In this document: positions 16,506-25,182 of the stretch, in pieces
Numbering within the stretch: position 1 is the first letter of the stretch
Layout: every line of letters begins with the position of its first letter
NCBI RefSeq assembly: GCF_029589495.1
Contig: NZ_JAAIVF010000007.1
Location: forward strand, 186,001 to 250,000
DNA length: 64,000 bases
Reading direction: 5' to 3'
Origin: Speluncibacter jeojiensis
GTDB lineage: Bacteria > Actinomycetota > Actinomycetes > Mycobacteriales > Mycobacteriaceae
Notes under the pieces: generated by a model
Database searches by the model: none
Told to the model about the DNA's origin: nothing
The model's input: the letters and a program-made list of their open reading frames with translations, nothing else
Program-made: the position numbers and the translations under genes

Positions 16506-17830
16506 CGCACACCCACGGGGCTCTGTGCGCGCTTCTCGCCTGCCTCGATCTCCTTGAGCAGATCCTTTGTGTAGCGGGCGAAGTCGATCTGGATGGTGTG
16601 CCGCGGAGCGTTGTAGTACTGCGCCAGGTGCTTGTTCTCGTCGTGCGTGATCAGCTCACACATCTCGTGTTCCGGCGGCAGCACGTACTGCCCTGCCAGG
16701 TGCCGAGCGATGAGCTTGCTCTGCTGTTCGGCGAGGTTGACGATCGTCGGCGACGACTGCGCCAGCCCCGCGTAGTACAGGTCGTCGACGCCGGGCTTCA
16801 TGATCCGCTTGAACAGCGGATAGCGGTGGTCCGAGTCCGGCTGCAGGTCGGCGTCGTCGAAGAACGGGAACGTCATCTGGTAGCCGGTCGCGAACACCAG
16901 GACGTCGACCTCGATGCGTTGTCCGTCGGTCAGGACAACGGCGTCGCCGTCGAGGCGCGCGATCGCCGGCACGCAGGTCACGTCGCCGGAGCCGGCCTTG
17001 GCGAGGAAGTCGATGCTCACCGACGGGTGCGCGGACAGCGGCTCGTGGTCGGGCTTGGGCAGGCCGTAGTCCTCCATGTTGCCGAGGGTCTTCTTGATCG
17101 CCCGACGGGAGATGGCCAGGCCCAGCTTCTTCGGCATCCACGGCGGCATCATCATCTTGTCGGCGGGCTTGCCGCCGCGGTACTTCGACAGCACCCACAC
17201 GCCGCGCCGCGCCGACAGCCACAGGTGCTCGGCGACCGACCGGCTCGACACCTCGGAGGCGATGTCCAGCGCCGAGTTGCCCATGCCGACGACCATCACC
17301 CGCTTGCCGTGCATGTCCACCGGTTCGAACGGGGTGCGGTAGTCGTGGCTGTGGATGACCGTGCCGTCGAAGCTGCCGGGATACTCGGGGATGCGCGGGT
17401 TCCAGTGGTGCCCGTTGGCGACCACCAGCGCGTCGTAGGTGCGGGTCTCACCGGTGTCGAGGGTGACCTCCCAGCCGCCGCCGGTGCGCCGGGCGGCACG
17501 CTCGACCGCGGTGTTGAAGGTGATGGTCTCGCGCACGCCGAAGTGGTCGACGTAGTCGCGGAAGTACTGGTGGATCAGCGTGTGGTGGGGGAAGTGCGGC
17601 CAGTCCTTGCCCGCCGGGTACTCCTCGAACTCGAGCCGCGTGGTCGAGGTGTCGATGTGCAGCGACTGGTAGCAGGCGGACTTGCCGTTGGGGTTGTTGT
17701 AGTACCAGTTGCCGCCCACGTCGTCGGACATCTCGAAGCAGTCGTAGGCGATGCCGAAGTCTTTGAGCCGCTTGGCCGTGGTGAATCCGGAGCATCCTGC
17801 ACCGATGATGCAGACCGTGGGTGTGGGCAT
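16502..17830 (-). CDS. Flavin-containing monooxygenase (class B)
   Basis: A 442-residue class B flavoprotein. FAD site GAGCSG (residues 9-14) near the N-terminus, the FMO fingerprint FDGTVIHSHDY in the middle, NADPH site GMGNSA, and the second signature VLVFATGYQ. Class B enzymes insert oxygen into ketones (Baeyer-Villiger) or oxidise N/S atoms; the exact class is not clear from motifs, since the FxGxxxHS form is shared. ATG 17830 has an AAAGGGA ribosome site. The gene overlaps the downstream hydrolase by four bases and faces a divergent TetR gene across a 102-bp spacer with a TTGACA -35 and a TGAC/GTCA inverted repeat, so it is probably an inducible degradation operon. Confidence 0.9.
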   Translation of the reverse strand: MPTPTVCIIGAGCSGFTTAKRLKDFGIAYDCFEMSDDVGGNWYYNNPNGKSACYQSLHIDTSTTRLEFEEYPAGKDWPHFPHHTLIHQYFRDYVDHFGVRETITFNTAVERAARRTGGGWEVTLDTGETRTYDALVVANGHHWNPRIPEYPGSFDGTVIHSHDYRTPFEPVDMHGKRVMVVGMGNSALDIASEVSSRSVAEHLWLSARRGVWVLSKYRGGKPADKMMMPPWMPKKLGLAISRRAIKKTLGNMEDYGLPKPDHEPLSAHPSVSIDFLAKAGSGDVTCVPAIARLDGDAVVLTDGQRIEVDVLVFATGYQMTFPFFDDADLQPDSDHRYPLFKRIMKPGVDDLYYAGLAQSSPTIVNLAEQQSKLIARHLAGQYVLPPEHEMCELITHDENKHLAQYYNAPRHTIQIDFARYTKDLLKEIEAGEKRAQSPVGVR

Positions 17831-17886
17831 GGTCGTGTCCCTTTCCGCGCATACCGTTTCAAGCATGTGATGCGGCTCATAGAACG

Positions 17887-17907
17887 CGCTCGCTGACGCA
17901 CTGTCAA
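17887..17907 (-). promoter_or_regulatory. Promoter/operator of the monooxygenase operon
   Basis: On the minus strand, TTGACA (17907-17902) is a perfect -35 box. The inverted repeat TGACGCACTGTCA (17894-17906) overlaps it, placing a dimeric repressor over the -35. A weak -10 (TTCTAT) follows at 17-bp spacing. The divergent TetR protein is the obvious candidate. Confidence 0.5.
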
Positions 17908-17932
17908 GCGAGTCGACTTGTGAATTGTCCCG

Positions 17933-18649
17933 ATGCGGTGTGCGCTGGTGGCCGTGGAGGGAAAGACGAGATCCCGTGAGAGCGACCATGCCCGTGCCGG
18001 CGCGGTGCCCCGAGGCGGGGAGCGGCCGTCGCAGCGCGACCGGCAGAAGCAGCGGACGCGGCGGCAGCTGCTCGACGCGGCCCGCACCCGCTTCGCCGAG
18101 GTGGGCTACGCGGCGGTGACGGTCGACGACATCACCAGCGCCGTCGGCTGCAGCCGGGCGACCTTCTACCTGCACTTCTCCGGGAAGCTCGACGTCCTGC
18201 AGTGCATCGGTGCGGAGACGACCGCGCCGCGGGCCGTCGAGCTCTACGCGGAACTCGACGACGTGCTCGTCGGTGGCGCGCGGGAGGACTTCGCGCAGTG
18301 GATGCGCCGCGCCATCGACTGGTTCGACCGTAACCGTGAGATCCTGCCGGCCTGGGACGAGGCGCTGACGCTGGAGCCGTCGTTCCGTCAGGCGGCGAAG
18401 GGGGCGATCGACGCGCTGCCGGAGGCGATGCCGCGTTACCTGGCGCGCTGGCCGCAGGACCGTCGCCCCGAGGCGCGGCTGCGGATCGAGTTGATGGTCA
18501 CCCAGCTCGAGCGCTTCTTCACCCGGTGGGCGGTGCAGGGCACGATCGAGGTGTCCCGCGCCGCGGCGGCCGACGTGCTCACCGACATCTGGTACCCGGC
18601 ACTGAGCGCGACGGCAGATGGATCGTGTCGGCCGACCGACTCGGCGTGA
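17933..18649 (+). CDS. TetR-family regulator, divergent from the monooxygenase operon
   Basis: A 238-residue protein (if ATG 17933 is used). A basic N-terminal arm of ~40 residues leads into the TetR helix-turn-helix (RRQLLDAARTRFAEVGYAAV through ITSAVGCSRATFYLHFSGK, residues ~44-90). The C-terminal ~140 residues, with many Trp/Arg/Leu, should form the ligand pocket and dimer interface. The true start may be up to ~25 codons downstream, since the N-terminal arm is longer than usual. Its position opposite the flavin monooxygenase/hydrolase operon predicts that it senses that pathway's substrate. It ends 9 bp from the coaA stop. Confidence 0.85.
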   Translation: MRCALVAVEGKTRSRESDHARAGAVPRGGERPSQRDRQKQRTRRQLLDAARTRFAEVGYAAVTVDDITSAVGCSRATFYLHFSGKLDVLQCIGAETTAPRAVELYAELDDVLVGGAREDFAQWMRRAIDWFDRNREILPAWDEALTLEPSFRQAAKGAIDALPEAMPRYLARWPQDRRPEARLRIELMVTQLERFFTRWAVQGTIEVSRAAAADVLTDIWYPALSATADGSCRPTDSA

Positions 18650-18658
18650 CCGGCCGGA

Positions 18659-19591
18659 TCAGAGCTTGCGCAGCCGCAACCGATTGATGGTGTGGTCGAA
18701 GTCCTTGCGCAGCACCAGCGTGGCCCGCGGGCGGGTGGGCAGGATGTTCTCCACCAGGTTGGGGCGGTTGATCGAGTGCCAGATCTCCTGGGCGGCGATC
18801 GTCGCGTGCTCGTCCGACAGCGCCGCGTAGTGGTGGAAGTGCGCGTTGGGGTCGGCGAAGGCGGTGCTGCGCAGCGCCAGGAAACGCTTGACGTACCAGT
18901 GTTCGATGTCCTCGATGCGGGCGTCGACGTAGATCGAGAAGTCGAACAGGTCCGAGACCATCAGGCGCGGGCCGGTCTGCAGCACGTTCAGGCCCTCGAG
19001 GATCAGGATGTCGGGCTGGCGGACCCACTGCCGCTCGCCCTTGACGATGTCGTAGGACACGTGCGAGTAGACCGGTGCGGACACCTCGGCGGCGCCGGAC
19101 TTGACCTCGGTGACGAACCGCAGCAGTGCGCGGCGGTCATAGGACTCGGGAAAACCCTTGCGGTGCATGATGCCTCGCCGGCTCAGTTCGGCGGAGGAGT
19201 ACAGGAAGCCGTCGGTCGTCACGAGATCGACGCGCGGGTGGGTGTCCCAGCGGGACAGCAGTGCCTGCAGCACGCGCGCGGTGGTCGACTTGCCCACCGC
19301 GACACTGCCGGCCACGCCGATGACGAACGGCACCTGGCGGTCGGGGTGCTTCTCGCCCAAGAACGTGCCGGTCGCGGCGAACAGGCGTTGCCGGGCGGCG
19401 ACCTGCAGGTGGATCAGACGCGAGAGCGGCAGATAGACCTCGGCGACCTCGTTCAGGTCGATCTGTTCACCGAGACCCCGCAGCTTGTGCAGGTCCTTTT
19501 CGGTGAGCACCTGCGGAGTCGACTTACGCAGGTCACGCCAGTGCTTGCGGTCGAACTCGACGTACGGGCTGGGCTCGCTCACCCGTGACAT
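18659..19591 (-). CDS. coaA: Pantothenate kinase, type I
   Basis: A 310-residue P-loop kinase of the CoaA (PanK-I) family, which phosphorylates pantothenate in the first and usually rate-limiting step of coenzyme A synthesis. Walker [13 protein letters not shown] (residues 92-103), [10 protein letters not shown] with the catalytic Asp, and the late motifs [14 protein letters not shown] and FHHYAALSD are all present. The N-terminal [11 protein letters not shown] is the family start, which fixes ATG 19591. The C-terminus ([14 protein letters not shown]) is complete. It sits at the Rv1092c position with glyA downstream on the other strand, as in mycobacteria. Confidence 0.96.
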   Translation of the reverse strand: MSRVSEPSPYVEFDRKHWRDLRKSTPQVLTEKDLHKLRGLGEQIDLNEVAEVYLPLSRLIHLQVAARQRLFAATGTFLGEKHPDRQVPFVIGVAGSVAVGKSTTARVLQALLSRWDTHPRVDLVTTDGFLYSSAELSRRGIMHRKGFPESYDRRALLRFVTEVKSGAAEVSAPVYSHVSYDIVKGERQWVRQPDILILEGLNVLQTGPRLMVSDLFDFSIYVDARIEDIEHWYVKRFLALRSTAFADPNAHFHHYAALSDEHATIAAQEIWHSINRPNLVENILPTRPRATLVLRKDFDHTINRLRLRKL

Positions 19592-19740
19592 TCGCGGACC
19601 TCGCGCGGGTGCGGTCCGTGCGGACAGCGGCCGGGACGGCAACTGGTGGAGTCGCGGTGCATAACGTGAGTCAACACTGTCCGGTGGGTCCGGAGCGAGC
19701 CGGGTCACCCACGGCGGTCGGGTCGCTAGGCTCGGCAGGC

Positions 19741-20943
19741 GTGGAGACTTCCGACCTGATCGACGAGTACCTGCTGCTGGGACTGCGGTTCGACCGCCTC
19801 GAGGAGGGGTTCGTCGATGCGTACACCGGCGACCCGGCCCTGCGTCGCCGCGTCGAGAACGAACCCGCGCCGGAGCCGCGGACGCTCGCACGCGACGCCG
19901 CCGAACTGATCGCCCGAATCCCCGGCAACGGCCTGGAACCCTCCCGAGCGGGCTTCGTCGCCGCGCACCTGCGGGCGCTGGAGTGTTCGGCACGCAAGTT
20001 CGCCGGCGACCGGATCGGGTTCGTCGACGAGGTCGAGGCGTACTTCGACGTGCGCATCGAGCTCGGCGACGTCGAGGACTACCGCCAGGCACACCGCGCG
20101 ATGGACGAGGTGCTGGCCGGCCCGGGGACGCTGTCCGAGCGGATGTTCGCACACCGCGCCGCCGACGAGATCCCGCCGGAGCGCCTCGGTGAGTGTGTGG
20201 AGGCCTTCTCCAGCGCGCTGCGCGACCGTGTGCGCGCCGACTACGCGCTGCCCGACGGCGAGATCGTCGAGTACGAGGTGGTCGGCGACAAGCCGTGGTC
20301 GGGCTTCAACTACTACCTGGGCGGCTACCGGTCGAAGGTGGCGATCAACTCGGACCTCAAGCAGTACATGTCGCACCTGCCGCGGCTGATCGCGCACGAG
20401 GCCTACCCGGGCCACCACACCGAGCACTGCCGCAAGGAGGCGGGCCTGGTCGGGGCCGGGCAGCGCGAGCAGACGATCTTCCTGGTCAACACCCCGCAAT
20501 GCCTGATGGCCGAGGGTCTGGCAGACCTGGCGCTCGAGGCGGCGGTGGGGCCGGGCTGGGGCCGGTGGGCGCAGGAGATCTACGCCGATCTGGGGCTGCG
20601 GTTCGACGGCGAGCGGGCCGAACGGCTGTCCGCGGCGTCGTCGAACCTGCTCGGGGTGCGTCAGGACGCGGCGCTGCTGCTGCACGACCGCGGCGCCGAC
20701 GCCGACGAGGTCGCCGCGTTCCTGCAGCGCTGGAGCGTGAGCACCCCCGAGCGGGCCCGGCAGACGCTGCGGTTCCTGTCCTCGCCGCTGTGGCGGGCTT
20801 ACATCAGCACCTATGTGGAGGGCTACCGGTTGCTGCAGCGGTGGCTGGAGGTCCGGCCCGCCGGGATGCCGACGGCGCAGCGGTTCGTCCGGCTGCTCGA
20901 CGAGCCGCTGATCCCGTCGCAGATCCGGGCCGAACTGGGCTGA
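19741..20943 (+). CDS. DUF885 family zinc-peptidase-like protein
   Basis: A 400-residue protein of the DUF885 family. The core motif [11 protein letters not shown] (about residues 219-229) is HExxxH-like and typical of this family, with [20 protein letters not shown] further on. Members are predicted thermolysin-like peptidases, but few have been tested. No signal peptide, so cytoplasmic. GTG 19741 lies 8 nt after a -10 box TAGGCT (19727-19732) and lacks a Shine-Dalgarno, so a leaderless mRNA is likely. It lies between coaA and glyA in a position not occupied in M. tuberculosis, i.e. an insertion in the conserved order. Substrate unknown. Confidence 0.8.
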   Translation: METSDLIDEYLLLGLRFDRLEEGFVDAYTGDPALRRRVENEPAPEPRTLARDAAELIARIPGNGLEPSRAGFVAAHLRALECSARKFAGDRIGFVDEVEAYFDVRIELGDVEDYRQAHRAMDEVLAGPGTLSERMFAHRAADEIPPERLGECVEAFSSALRDRVRADYALPDGEIVEYEVVGDKPWSGFNYYLGGYRSKVAINSDLKQYMSHLPRLIAHEAYPGHHTEHCRKEAGLVGAGQREQTIFLVNTPQCLMAEGLADLALEAAVGPGWGRWAQEIYADLGLRFDGERAERLSAASSNLLGVRQDAALLLHDRGADADEVAAFLQRWSVSTPERARQTLRFLSSPLWRAYISTYVEGYRLLQRWLEVRPAGMPTAQRFVRLLDEPLIPSQIRAELG

Positions 20944-20953
20944 GAACCCTGGA

Positions 20954-20983
20954 TTGGTTCGTCTACGTGGTCTTTCGTAGACT
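20954..20983 (+). promoter_or_regulatory. glyA promoter
   Basis: TTGGTT (20954-20959) and TAGACT (20978-20983) are spaced 18 bp apart, predicting transcription from about 20990 and a 45-nt leader. An inverted repeat GTCTACG/CGTAGAC overlaps the spacer and the -10, so a regulator may bind there. Confidence 0.55.
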
Positions 20984-21034
20984 TGGGCTGATGCCCGCAT
21001 CGGCCGACCGTCCGCAGACCTGGGAGCCTCCTCG

Positions 21035-22339
21035 ATGACCTCTGTATCGCCCGCCACCTCGAGCATGAATGCCTCGCTCGCCGAACTCGACCCCGAGGTC
21101 GCGGAGGCGATGGCCGGTGAGCTGGGCCGTCAGCGCGACACCCTCGAGATGATCGCCTCGGAGAACTTCGTGCCGCGCGCGGTGCTGCAGGCGCAGGGCT
21201 CGGTACTGACCAACAAGTACGCCGAGGGCTACCCGGGACGTCGCTACTACGGCGGCTGCGAGCACGTCGACGTCGTCGAGAACCTGTCCCGTGAGCGCGC
21301 CAAGGCGCTGTTCGGGGCCGACTTCGCGAACGTGCAGCCGCACGCCGGCGCGCAGGCCAACGCCGCGGTGCTGATGGCGCTGATGAACCCGGGCGAGAAG
21401 CTGCTCGGCATGGACCTCGCGCACGGCGGGCACCTGACGCACGGCATGAAGCTGAACTTCTCCGGCAAGCTCTACCAGGTCGCCGCCTACGGCGTGCGTG
21501 AGGACACCCACGTCGTCGACATGGACATCGTCCGCGAGAAGGCGCTGGCCGAGCGCCCGCAGGTGATCATCGCCGGCTGGTCCGCCTACCCGCGTCAGCT
21601 CGACTTCGCGGCGTTCCGGTCGATCGCCGACGAGGTCGGTGCCAAGCTGTGGGTCGACATGGCGCACTTCGCCGGGCTGGTCGCGACCGGCCTGCACCCG
21701 TCGCCGGTGCCGCACGCGGACGTCGTCTCGACCACCGTGCACAAGACCCTCGGCGGCCCCCGTTCCGGCATGATCCTGGCCAAGCAGGAGTGGGCCAAGA
21801 AGCTCAACTCCGCCGTCTTCCCCGGTCAGCAGGGCGGGCCGCTGATGCACGCAATCGCCGCGAAGGCCGTCGCGATGAAGATCGCCGGCTCCGACGAGTT
21901 CGCCGAGCGTCAGCAGCGGGTGCTCGCCGGCGCGAAGATCCTGGCCGAGCGTCTGTCCGCGGCCGACGTCGCCGGCAACGGCATCTCCGTGCTCACCGGC
22001 GGCACCGACGTGCACCTGGTGCTGGTGGACCTGCGCAATTCGCAGCTCGACGGCCAGCAGGGCGAGGATCTGCTGCACGAGATCGGCATCACCGTCAACC
22101 GCAACGCCGTGCCGTTCGACCCGCGCCCGCCGATGAACCCGTCGGGCCTGCGCATCGGCACCCCGGCGCTGGCCACCCGCGGCTTCGGCGATGAGGCGTT
22201 CACCGAGGTCGCCGACATCATCGGCACCGCGCTCGCGGCCGGCCAGTCGGCCGACGTCGCGGCGCTGCGCGCCCGGGTGACCAAGCTGGCCCAGGACTAC
22301 CCGTTGTATCAGGGTCTGGAGGACTGGAAGCTCGTCTGA
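21035..22339 (+). CDS. glyA: Serine hydroxymethyltransferase
   Basis: A 434-residue PLP enzyme that interconverts serine plus tetrahydrofolate with glycine plus 5,10-methylene-tetrahydrofolate, the main one-carbon source. Family motifs: [36 protein letters not shown], and the PLP lysine K237 in [16 protein letters not shown]. The C-terminal TPALATRGF motif is present. ATG 21035 follows GGGAG by about 8 nt; an internal ATG at 21065 would remove ten poorly conserved residues and cannot be excluded. It has its own promoter and ends at a hairpin overlapping the last codons of the convergent hydroxylase. Confidence 0.97.
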   Translation: MTSVSPATSSMNASLAELDPEVAEAMAGELGRQRDTLEMIASENFVPRAVLQAQGSVLTNKYAEGYPGRRYYGGCEHVDVVENLSRERAKALFGADFANVQPHAGAQANAAVLMALMNPGEKLLGMDLAHGGHLTHGMKLNFSGKLYQVAAYGVREDTHVVDMDIVREKALAERPQVIIAGWSAYPRQLDFAAFRSIADEVGAKLWVDMAHFAGLVATGLHPSPVPHADVVSTTVHKTLGGPRSGMILAKQEWAKKLNSAVFPGQQGGPLMHAIAAKAVAMKIAGSDEFAERQQRVLAGAKILAERLSAADVAGNGISVLTGGTDVHLVLVDLRNSQLDGQQGEDLLHEIGITVNRNAVPFDPRPPMNPSGLRIGTPALATRGFGDEAFTEVADIIGTALAAGQSADVAALRARVTKLAQDYPLYQGLEDWKLV

Positions 22340-22353
22340 CTTCGGACGACTGT

Positions 22354-22397
22354 CGACGCGCCCACGAGCGGTTCAATGCCGACTCGCGGGCGCGTCG
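22354..22397 (+). terminator. glyA terminator hairpin
   Basis: A 15-bp stem with one mismatch (22354-22368 with 22383-22397, 14-nt loop) lies 15 nt after the glyA stop. Its right half covers the last codons of the convergent hydroxylase gene. There is no T run. Confidence 0.6.
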
Positions 22398-23584
22398 GTC
22401 GTTTCCGGAGCCTCGACCAGCGTCGGGTAGTCGCGCAGGTCGATATCGTTGGCGCCCCGGTCACCGAACTTGATCATCAGTTCGAACATCGATGAGCCGA
22501 CGAACCAGTCGCGCACGCGGATGCCCATCCGGGTCTTCGGGGCCAGGAAGCGGCCGGGGTTGCTGGATCCGGCGATCTGGTTGTAGCGCTGCATGATCTC
22601 GTCGTAGCGGGGAAGTGCCACGGTGTGGTCGCCGGCGGCGAGGGCGAACTCGCCCGCCAGCACATAGGCGCCGACCACGGCCAGTCCGGTCCCGAATCCC
22701 GCAAGTGTGTTGCCGTATCCGGCGTCGCCGACCAACGCGATGCGGCCGGTGACACAGGACGGCATTCTCACCACGCTGAGCGAGTCAAGGTAGAAGTCAG
22801 CGGCCTCATCCAGTTCCACCAGCATGCGCGGGACCTCCCAGCCGACTCCGGCGAAGGTCTCCTTGACGATTCGGCGCTGAGCTTGCTCGTCATCGCGTGC
22901 GTAGTCCAGTTCGGGTGCGGCGAACATGTACAGCTGTTCGGCCTTCGGACCTCCGCTGACCGCGAGCTTGCCCGGCGTGTTGTGCGCGTAGGACACCTCA
23001 CGTCGCGGGCCGTCGGTGCGCCGGGGGCCCGTCGCCGAATTGGCGAGGCAGTAGTAGTAGCCGCGGTGGCGGACATGGTCGCGTTCGGGCCCGAAAGCCA
23101 GCCTGCGCACCCGCGAGTGCACGCCGTCGGCGCCGACGACGAGGTCGAAGGTGCGGGCAGGACCGTGTTCGAACTCCACCCGCACCCCGTCGGCGCAGTC
23201 GGTGAGCGCGCGGACCGAGTCGCCGAAGACGTAGGTGCAACTCTCCGCCGTGCGCGTGTAGAGGAGCTCGGCGAGGTCGCCGCGCAGGATCTCCACATCG
23301 CCCCCGGTGAAGTCGCCGGAGATCAGCGAACGAGGGTTGCCGTTGTCATCGACCATCACCATGTCGCCGCCGCCGGTCTGCCGGTCCCGCACGGCGTCGA
23401 GGATGCCCATCCGCTCCAGCACTGTCAGATGCGTGGTGCCCTTGAAGTCGACGGCTTGCCCGCCTGGGCGCAACTCGGGGGCGCGTTCGACGACCGTGAC
23501 GTCGAAGCCGTAGCGGTCGAGCCAGTAGGCGAGGGCAGGTCCGGCAATGCTCGCACCCGAGATGAGGACGGTCTTGGTGTGCAT
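22373..23584 (-). CDS. Class A FAD-dependent monooxygenase (PHBH fold)
   Basis: A 403-residue flavin hydroxylase. FAD site ISGASIAGPALAYWL at the N-terminus, the DG motif VVGADGVHSRVR (about residues 150-161) binding FAD and NAD(P)H, and the GD motif IALVGDAGYGNTLAGFGT. This architecture is shared by aromatic hydroxylases and by drug-modifying enzymes such as TetX and rifampicin monooxygenases; the sequence alone does not tell which. It is divergent from its probable TetR regulator, with repeated TAGAYACAGTTTC half-sites in the 111-bp spacer. Lower GC in that spacer suggests the two-gene cassette may have been acquired together. Confidence 0.88.
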   Translation of the reverse strand: MHTKTVLISGASIAGPALAYWLDRYGFDVTVVERAPELRPGGQAVDFKGTTHLTVLERMGILDAVRDRQTGGGDMVMVDDNGNPRSLISGDFTGGDVEILRGDLAELLYTRTAESCTYVFGDSVRALTDCADGVRVEFEHGPARTFDLVVGADGVHSRVRRLAFGPERDHVRHRGYYYCLANSATGPRRTDGPRREVSYAHNTPGKLAVSGGPKAEQLYMFAAPELDYARDDEQAQRRIVKETFAGVGWEVPRMLVELDEAADFYLDSLSVVRMPSCVTGRIALVGDAGYGNTLAGFGTGLAVVGAYVLAGEFALAAGDHTVALPRYDEIMQRYNQIAGSSNPGRFLAPKTRMGIRVRDWFVGSSMFELMIKFGDRGANDIDLRDYPTLVEAPETTDAPASRH

Positions 23585-23598
23585 GGATACTCCGCTCT

Positions 23599-23662
23599 GA
23601 AACTGTATCTAGTAGAATCTGTTTCTGATGGACACAGAAGAGCGTATGGTAGACACAGTTTC
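23599..23662. promoter_or_regulatory. Divergent promoter region with paired operator half-sites
   Basis: GAAACTGTATCTA (23599-23611) and TAGACACAGTTTC (23650-23662) are inverted copies with one mismatch. Between them lies a shorter TCTGT...ACAGA repeat. The region is AT-rich and lies between the FAD monooxygenase and TetR starts, so both promoters are probably here under TetR control. Confidence 0.6.
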
Positions 23663-23695
23663 GGGTCAACCCCGATTTTCTGGAAGGAAGATGCG

Positions 23696-24421
23696 ATGTC
23701 GGCTCCGACCGTTGTCGAGCTGCTCTGGGGTACAGGGCGCAAGTCCCGGCGTGGTCCGAAGCCGTCGCTGTCGCTGGAGGTGATCGTCGGCGCGGCTATC
23801 ACGCTGGCCGACGTCGAGGGGCTGGGCGGTGTGTCGATGCAGCGAGTGGCCGACCGGCTCGGCTACACCAAGATGTCGCTGTACCGATACGTGCCCGGCA
23901 AGGCGGAGCTCACCGCGCTGATGCTGGAGCAGGCCCTGGGATTGCCGCCGGACCGCGCCGCGGCGCAGCGGGTTCCAGGAGAGCCATGCTGGCGGGCGGA
24001 GTTGCGACTGTGGACTGAGGAGATCTTCCGGAGGTACCGAGCGCATCCGTGGTCGGTCGAACTGTCTGCCGGCATCCGGCCGATGGGGCCGCACGAGCTC
24101 GGCTGGCTCGAGTGTGCGCTGGCCTCGATGGCGGGGATCGGGCTCACCGGGGCGGAACGGCTGGACACCGTCGTGGTCCTGAACGGCCACGTTCGCAGCC
24201 TGGCCCAGCAGTCGAGGGGCGTGGGTGCGGACGCCGTGGAGGAGCAGCTGCTGGAGCAGATGGCAGAGGTGATGACGGCGGCAGGCGACCTGTTCCCCGA
24301 GGTCGTCGAGGCGCTCGGTGAACAGGCGGCTGCGGCGCCGGACCGGGTCGACGCTCTGCGCTTCGGTGTCGACCGGATTCTCGACGGACTGGAGGCCCTC
24401 GTCGCGCGCCGTGCGGGCTGA
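23696..24421 (+). CDS. TetR-family regulator (TetR_C-type, divergent from FAD monooxygenase)
   Basis: A 241-residue regulator. N-terminal basic arm (GRKSRRGPKPSLS), helix-turn-helix at about residues 25-65 (LSLEVIVGAAITLADVEGL, VSMQRVADRLGYTKMSLYRYV), then an all-helical ligand domain of the tetracycline-repressor C-terminal type (AELTALMLEQALG, HPWSVELSAGIRPMGPHEL). ATG 23696 follows GGAAGGA by 7 nt; the nearer ATG 23691 is out of frame. By position it should repress the FAD monooxygenase and itself. The TetR_C type often senses hydrophobic drugs or aromatic compounds. Confidence 0.88.
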   Translation: MSAPTVVELLWGTGRKSRRGPKPSLSLEVIVGAAITLADVEGLGGVSMQRVADRLGYTKMSLYRYVPGKAELTALMLEQALGLPPDRAAAQRVPGEPCWRAELRLWTEEIFRRYRAHPWSVELSAGIRPMGPHELGWLECALASMAGIGLTGAERLDTVVVLNGHVRSLAQQSRGVGADAVEEQLLEQMAEVMTAAGDLFPEVVEALGEQAAAAPDRVDALRFGVDRILDGLEALVARRAG

Positions 24422-24456
24422 CCGGCACGACGCCGGTACCCGGTACGAGCTGATGG

Positions 24457-24909
24457 CTAGCGCCCGCCGATGTCCTCCGACCACAGTTCGGGATGCGCGG
24501 ACATCATGGTGCGCATGAGTTGTGCGGATCCGGCATCGTCGAGGACGATCACGTCGACGCTGCGCCGGCGCAGCAGGTCGAGTTCGCCCGCGAACGTCCG
24601 GCTCTCACCGACGACGACCCGCGGCACCTGGAACAGCAGAATCGCGCCCGTGCACATCGGACACGGCGCGAGTGTCGAGTAGAGCGTGAGGTCCGCGTAG
24701 TCGGTGCGCCGGCCGGCGTTTCGGAAGCACGTCATCTCCGCGTGCAGGATCGGATCGTCGTCCTGCACCCGGCGGTTGCGACCGGTCGCGATCAGTTCCT
24801 CGCCGCGGAACAGCGCGGCGCCGATGGGGATGCCGCCCTCGTCGAGGCCCGCCAGCGCCTCGGCCAGCGCGACGCCGTAGCACGAACGCACCTCGGATCG
24901 TCGGGTCAT
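24457..24909 (-). CDS. Nucleobase/nucleoside deaminase (CDA fold)
   Basis: A 150-residue zinc deaminase. HAEMTCFRNAGR provides His and the catalytic Glu, and PCPMCTGA the two zinc cysteines. The pattern and length match the cytosine deaminase/guanine deaminase group (yeast cytosine deaminase-like) rather than tRNA-adenosine deaminase, which usually has a longer C-terminal helix and PCxMCxxA followed by basic residues. ATG 24907-24909 follows a GAGGGG site by 6 nt. It would salvage pyrimidine or purine bases in the cytosol. It converges on the TetR gene (35-bp gap) and is divergent from phoH2. Substrate cannot be read from the sequence. Confidence 0.85.
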   Translation of the reverse strand: MTRRSEVRSCYGVALAEALAGLDEGGIPIGAALFRGEELIATGRNRRVQDDDPILHAEMTCFRNAGRRTDYADLTLYSTLAPCPMCTGAILLFQVPRVVVGESRTFAGELDLLRRRSVDVIVLDDAGSAQLMRTMMSAHPELWSEDIGGR

Positions 24910-25016
24910 GTCGTCGTTCCCCTCGGTGGGCTCCTGGAGACATGATGCGCCGTTCACGGATTGTTCATCGTGTCGATCGGGCATCCTGTCGGACCGAGGT
25001 CGTAGCGTGAGTGGCA

Positions 25017-25101
25017 ACGGGCGGCATGAAACGCCGCCCGTCCGGGAGGTTTTCGGTCGTGACGGAGTTGTTCGGCACGAGGGGACCGGCGCCCGGTCCC
25101 C
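25017..25101 (+). promoter_or_regulatory. Two hairpins in the phoH2 leader
   Basis: Stem 25017-25025 pairs with 25033-25041 (9 bp, 7-nt loop), and stem 25081-25089 pairs with 25093-25101 (9 bp, 3-nt loop). They flank a Shine-Dalgarno GGGAGG (25044-25049) and a short reading frame. They suggest translational control of the leader or of phoH2. Confidence 0.4.
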
Positions 25102-25112
25102 GTGGGCGCTGA
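25059..25112 (+). CDS. Short upstream reading frame before phoH2
   Basis: A 17-codon frame, GTG 25059 to TGA 25110-25112, with a GGGAGG site 9 nt upstream. Its second half is inside the 9-bp hairpin at 25081-25101. In mycobacteria a small antitoxin-like gene (phoAT) precedes phoH2; this frame is far shorter and shows no similarity I can recognise, so it is only a candidate. Confidence 0.25.
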   Translation: MTELFGTRGPAPGPRGR

Positions 25113-25182
25113 GTCCACCAGGAGACCGACCGGCCCAGCGAACAACCGCCTGTGCGGGTGCCGCGCCGGCGTAGGAGTCACC

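Noticed and set aside
24910-25182. ydaO (c-di-AMP) riboswitch before phoH2
   Set aside because: None of the conserved sequence blocks of that riboswitch could be recognised; only two simple hairpins are seen.
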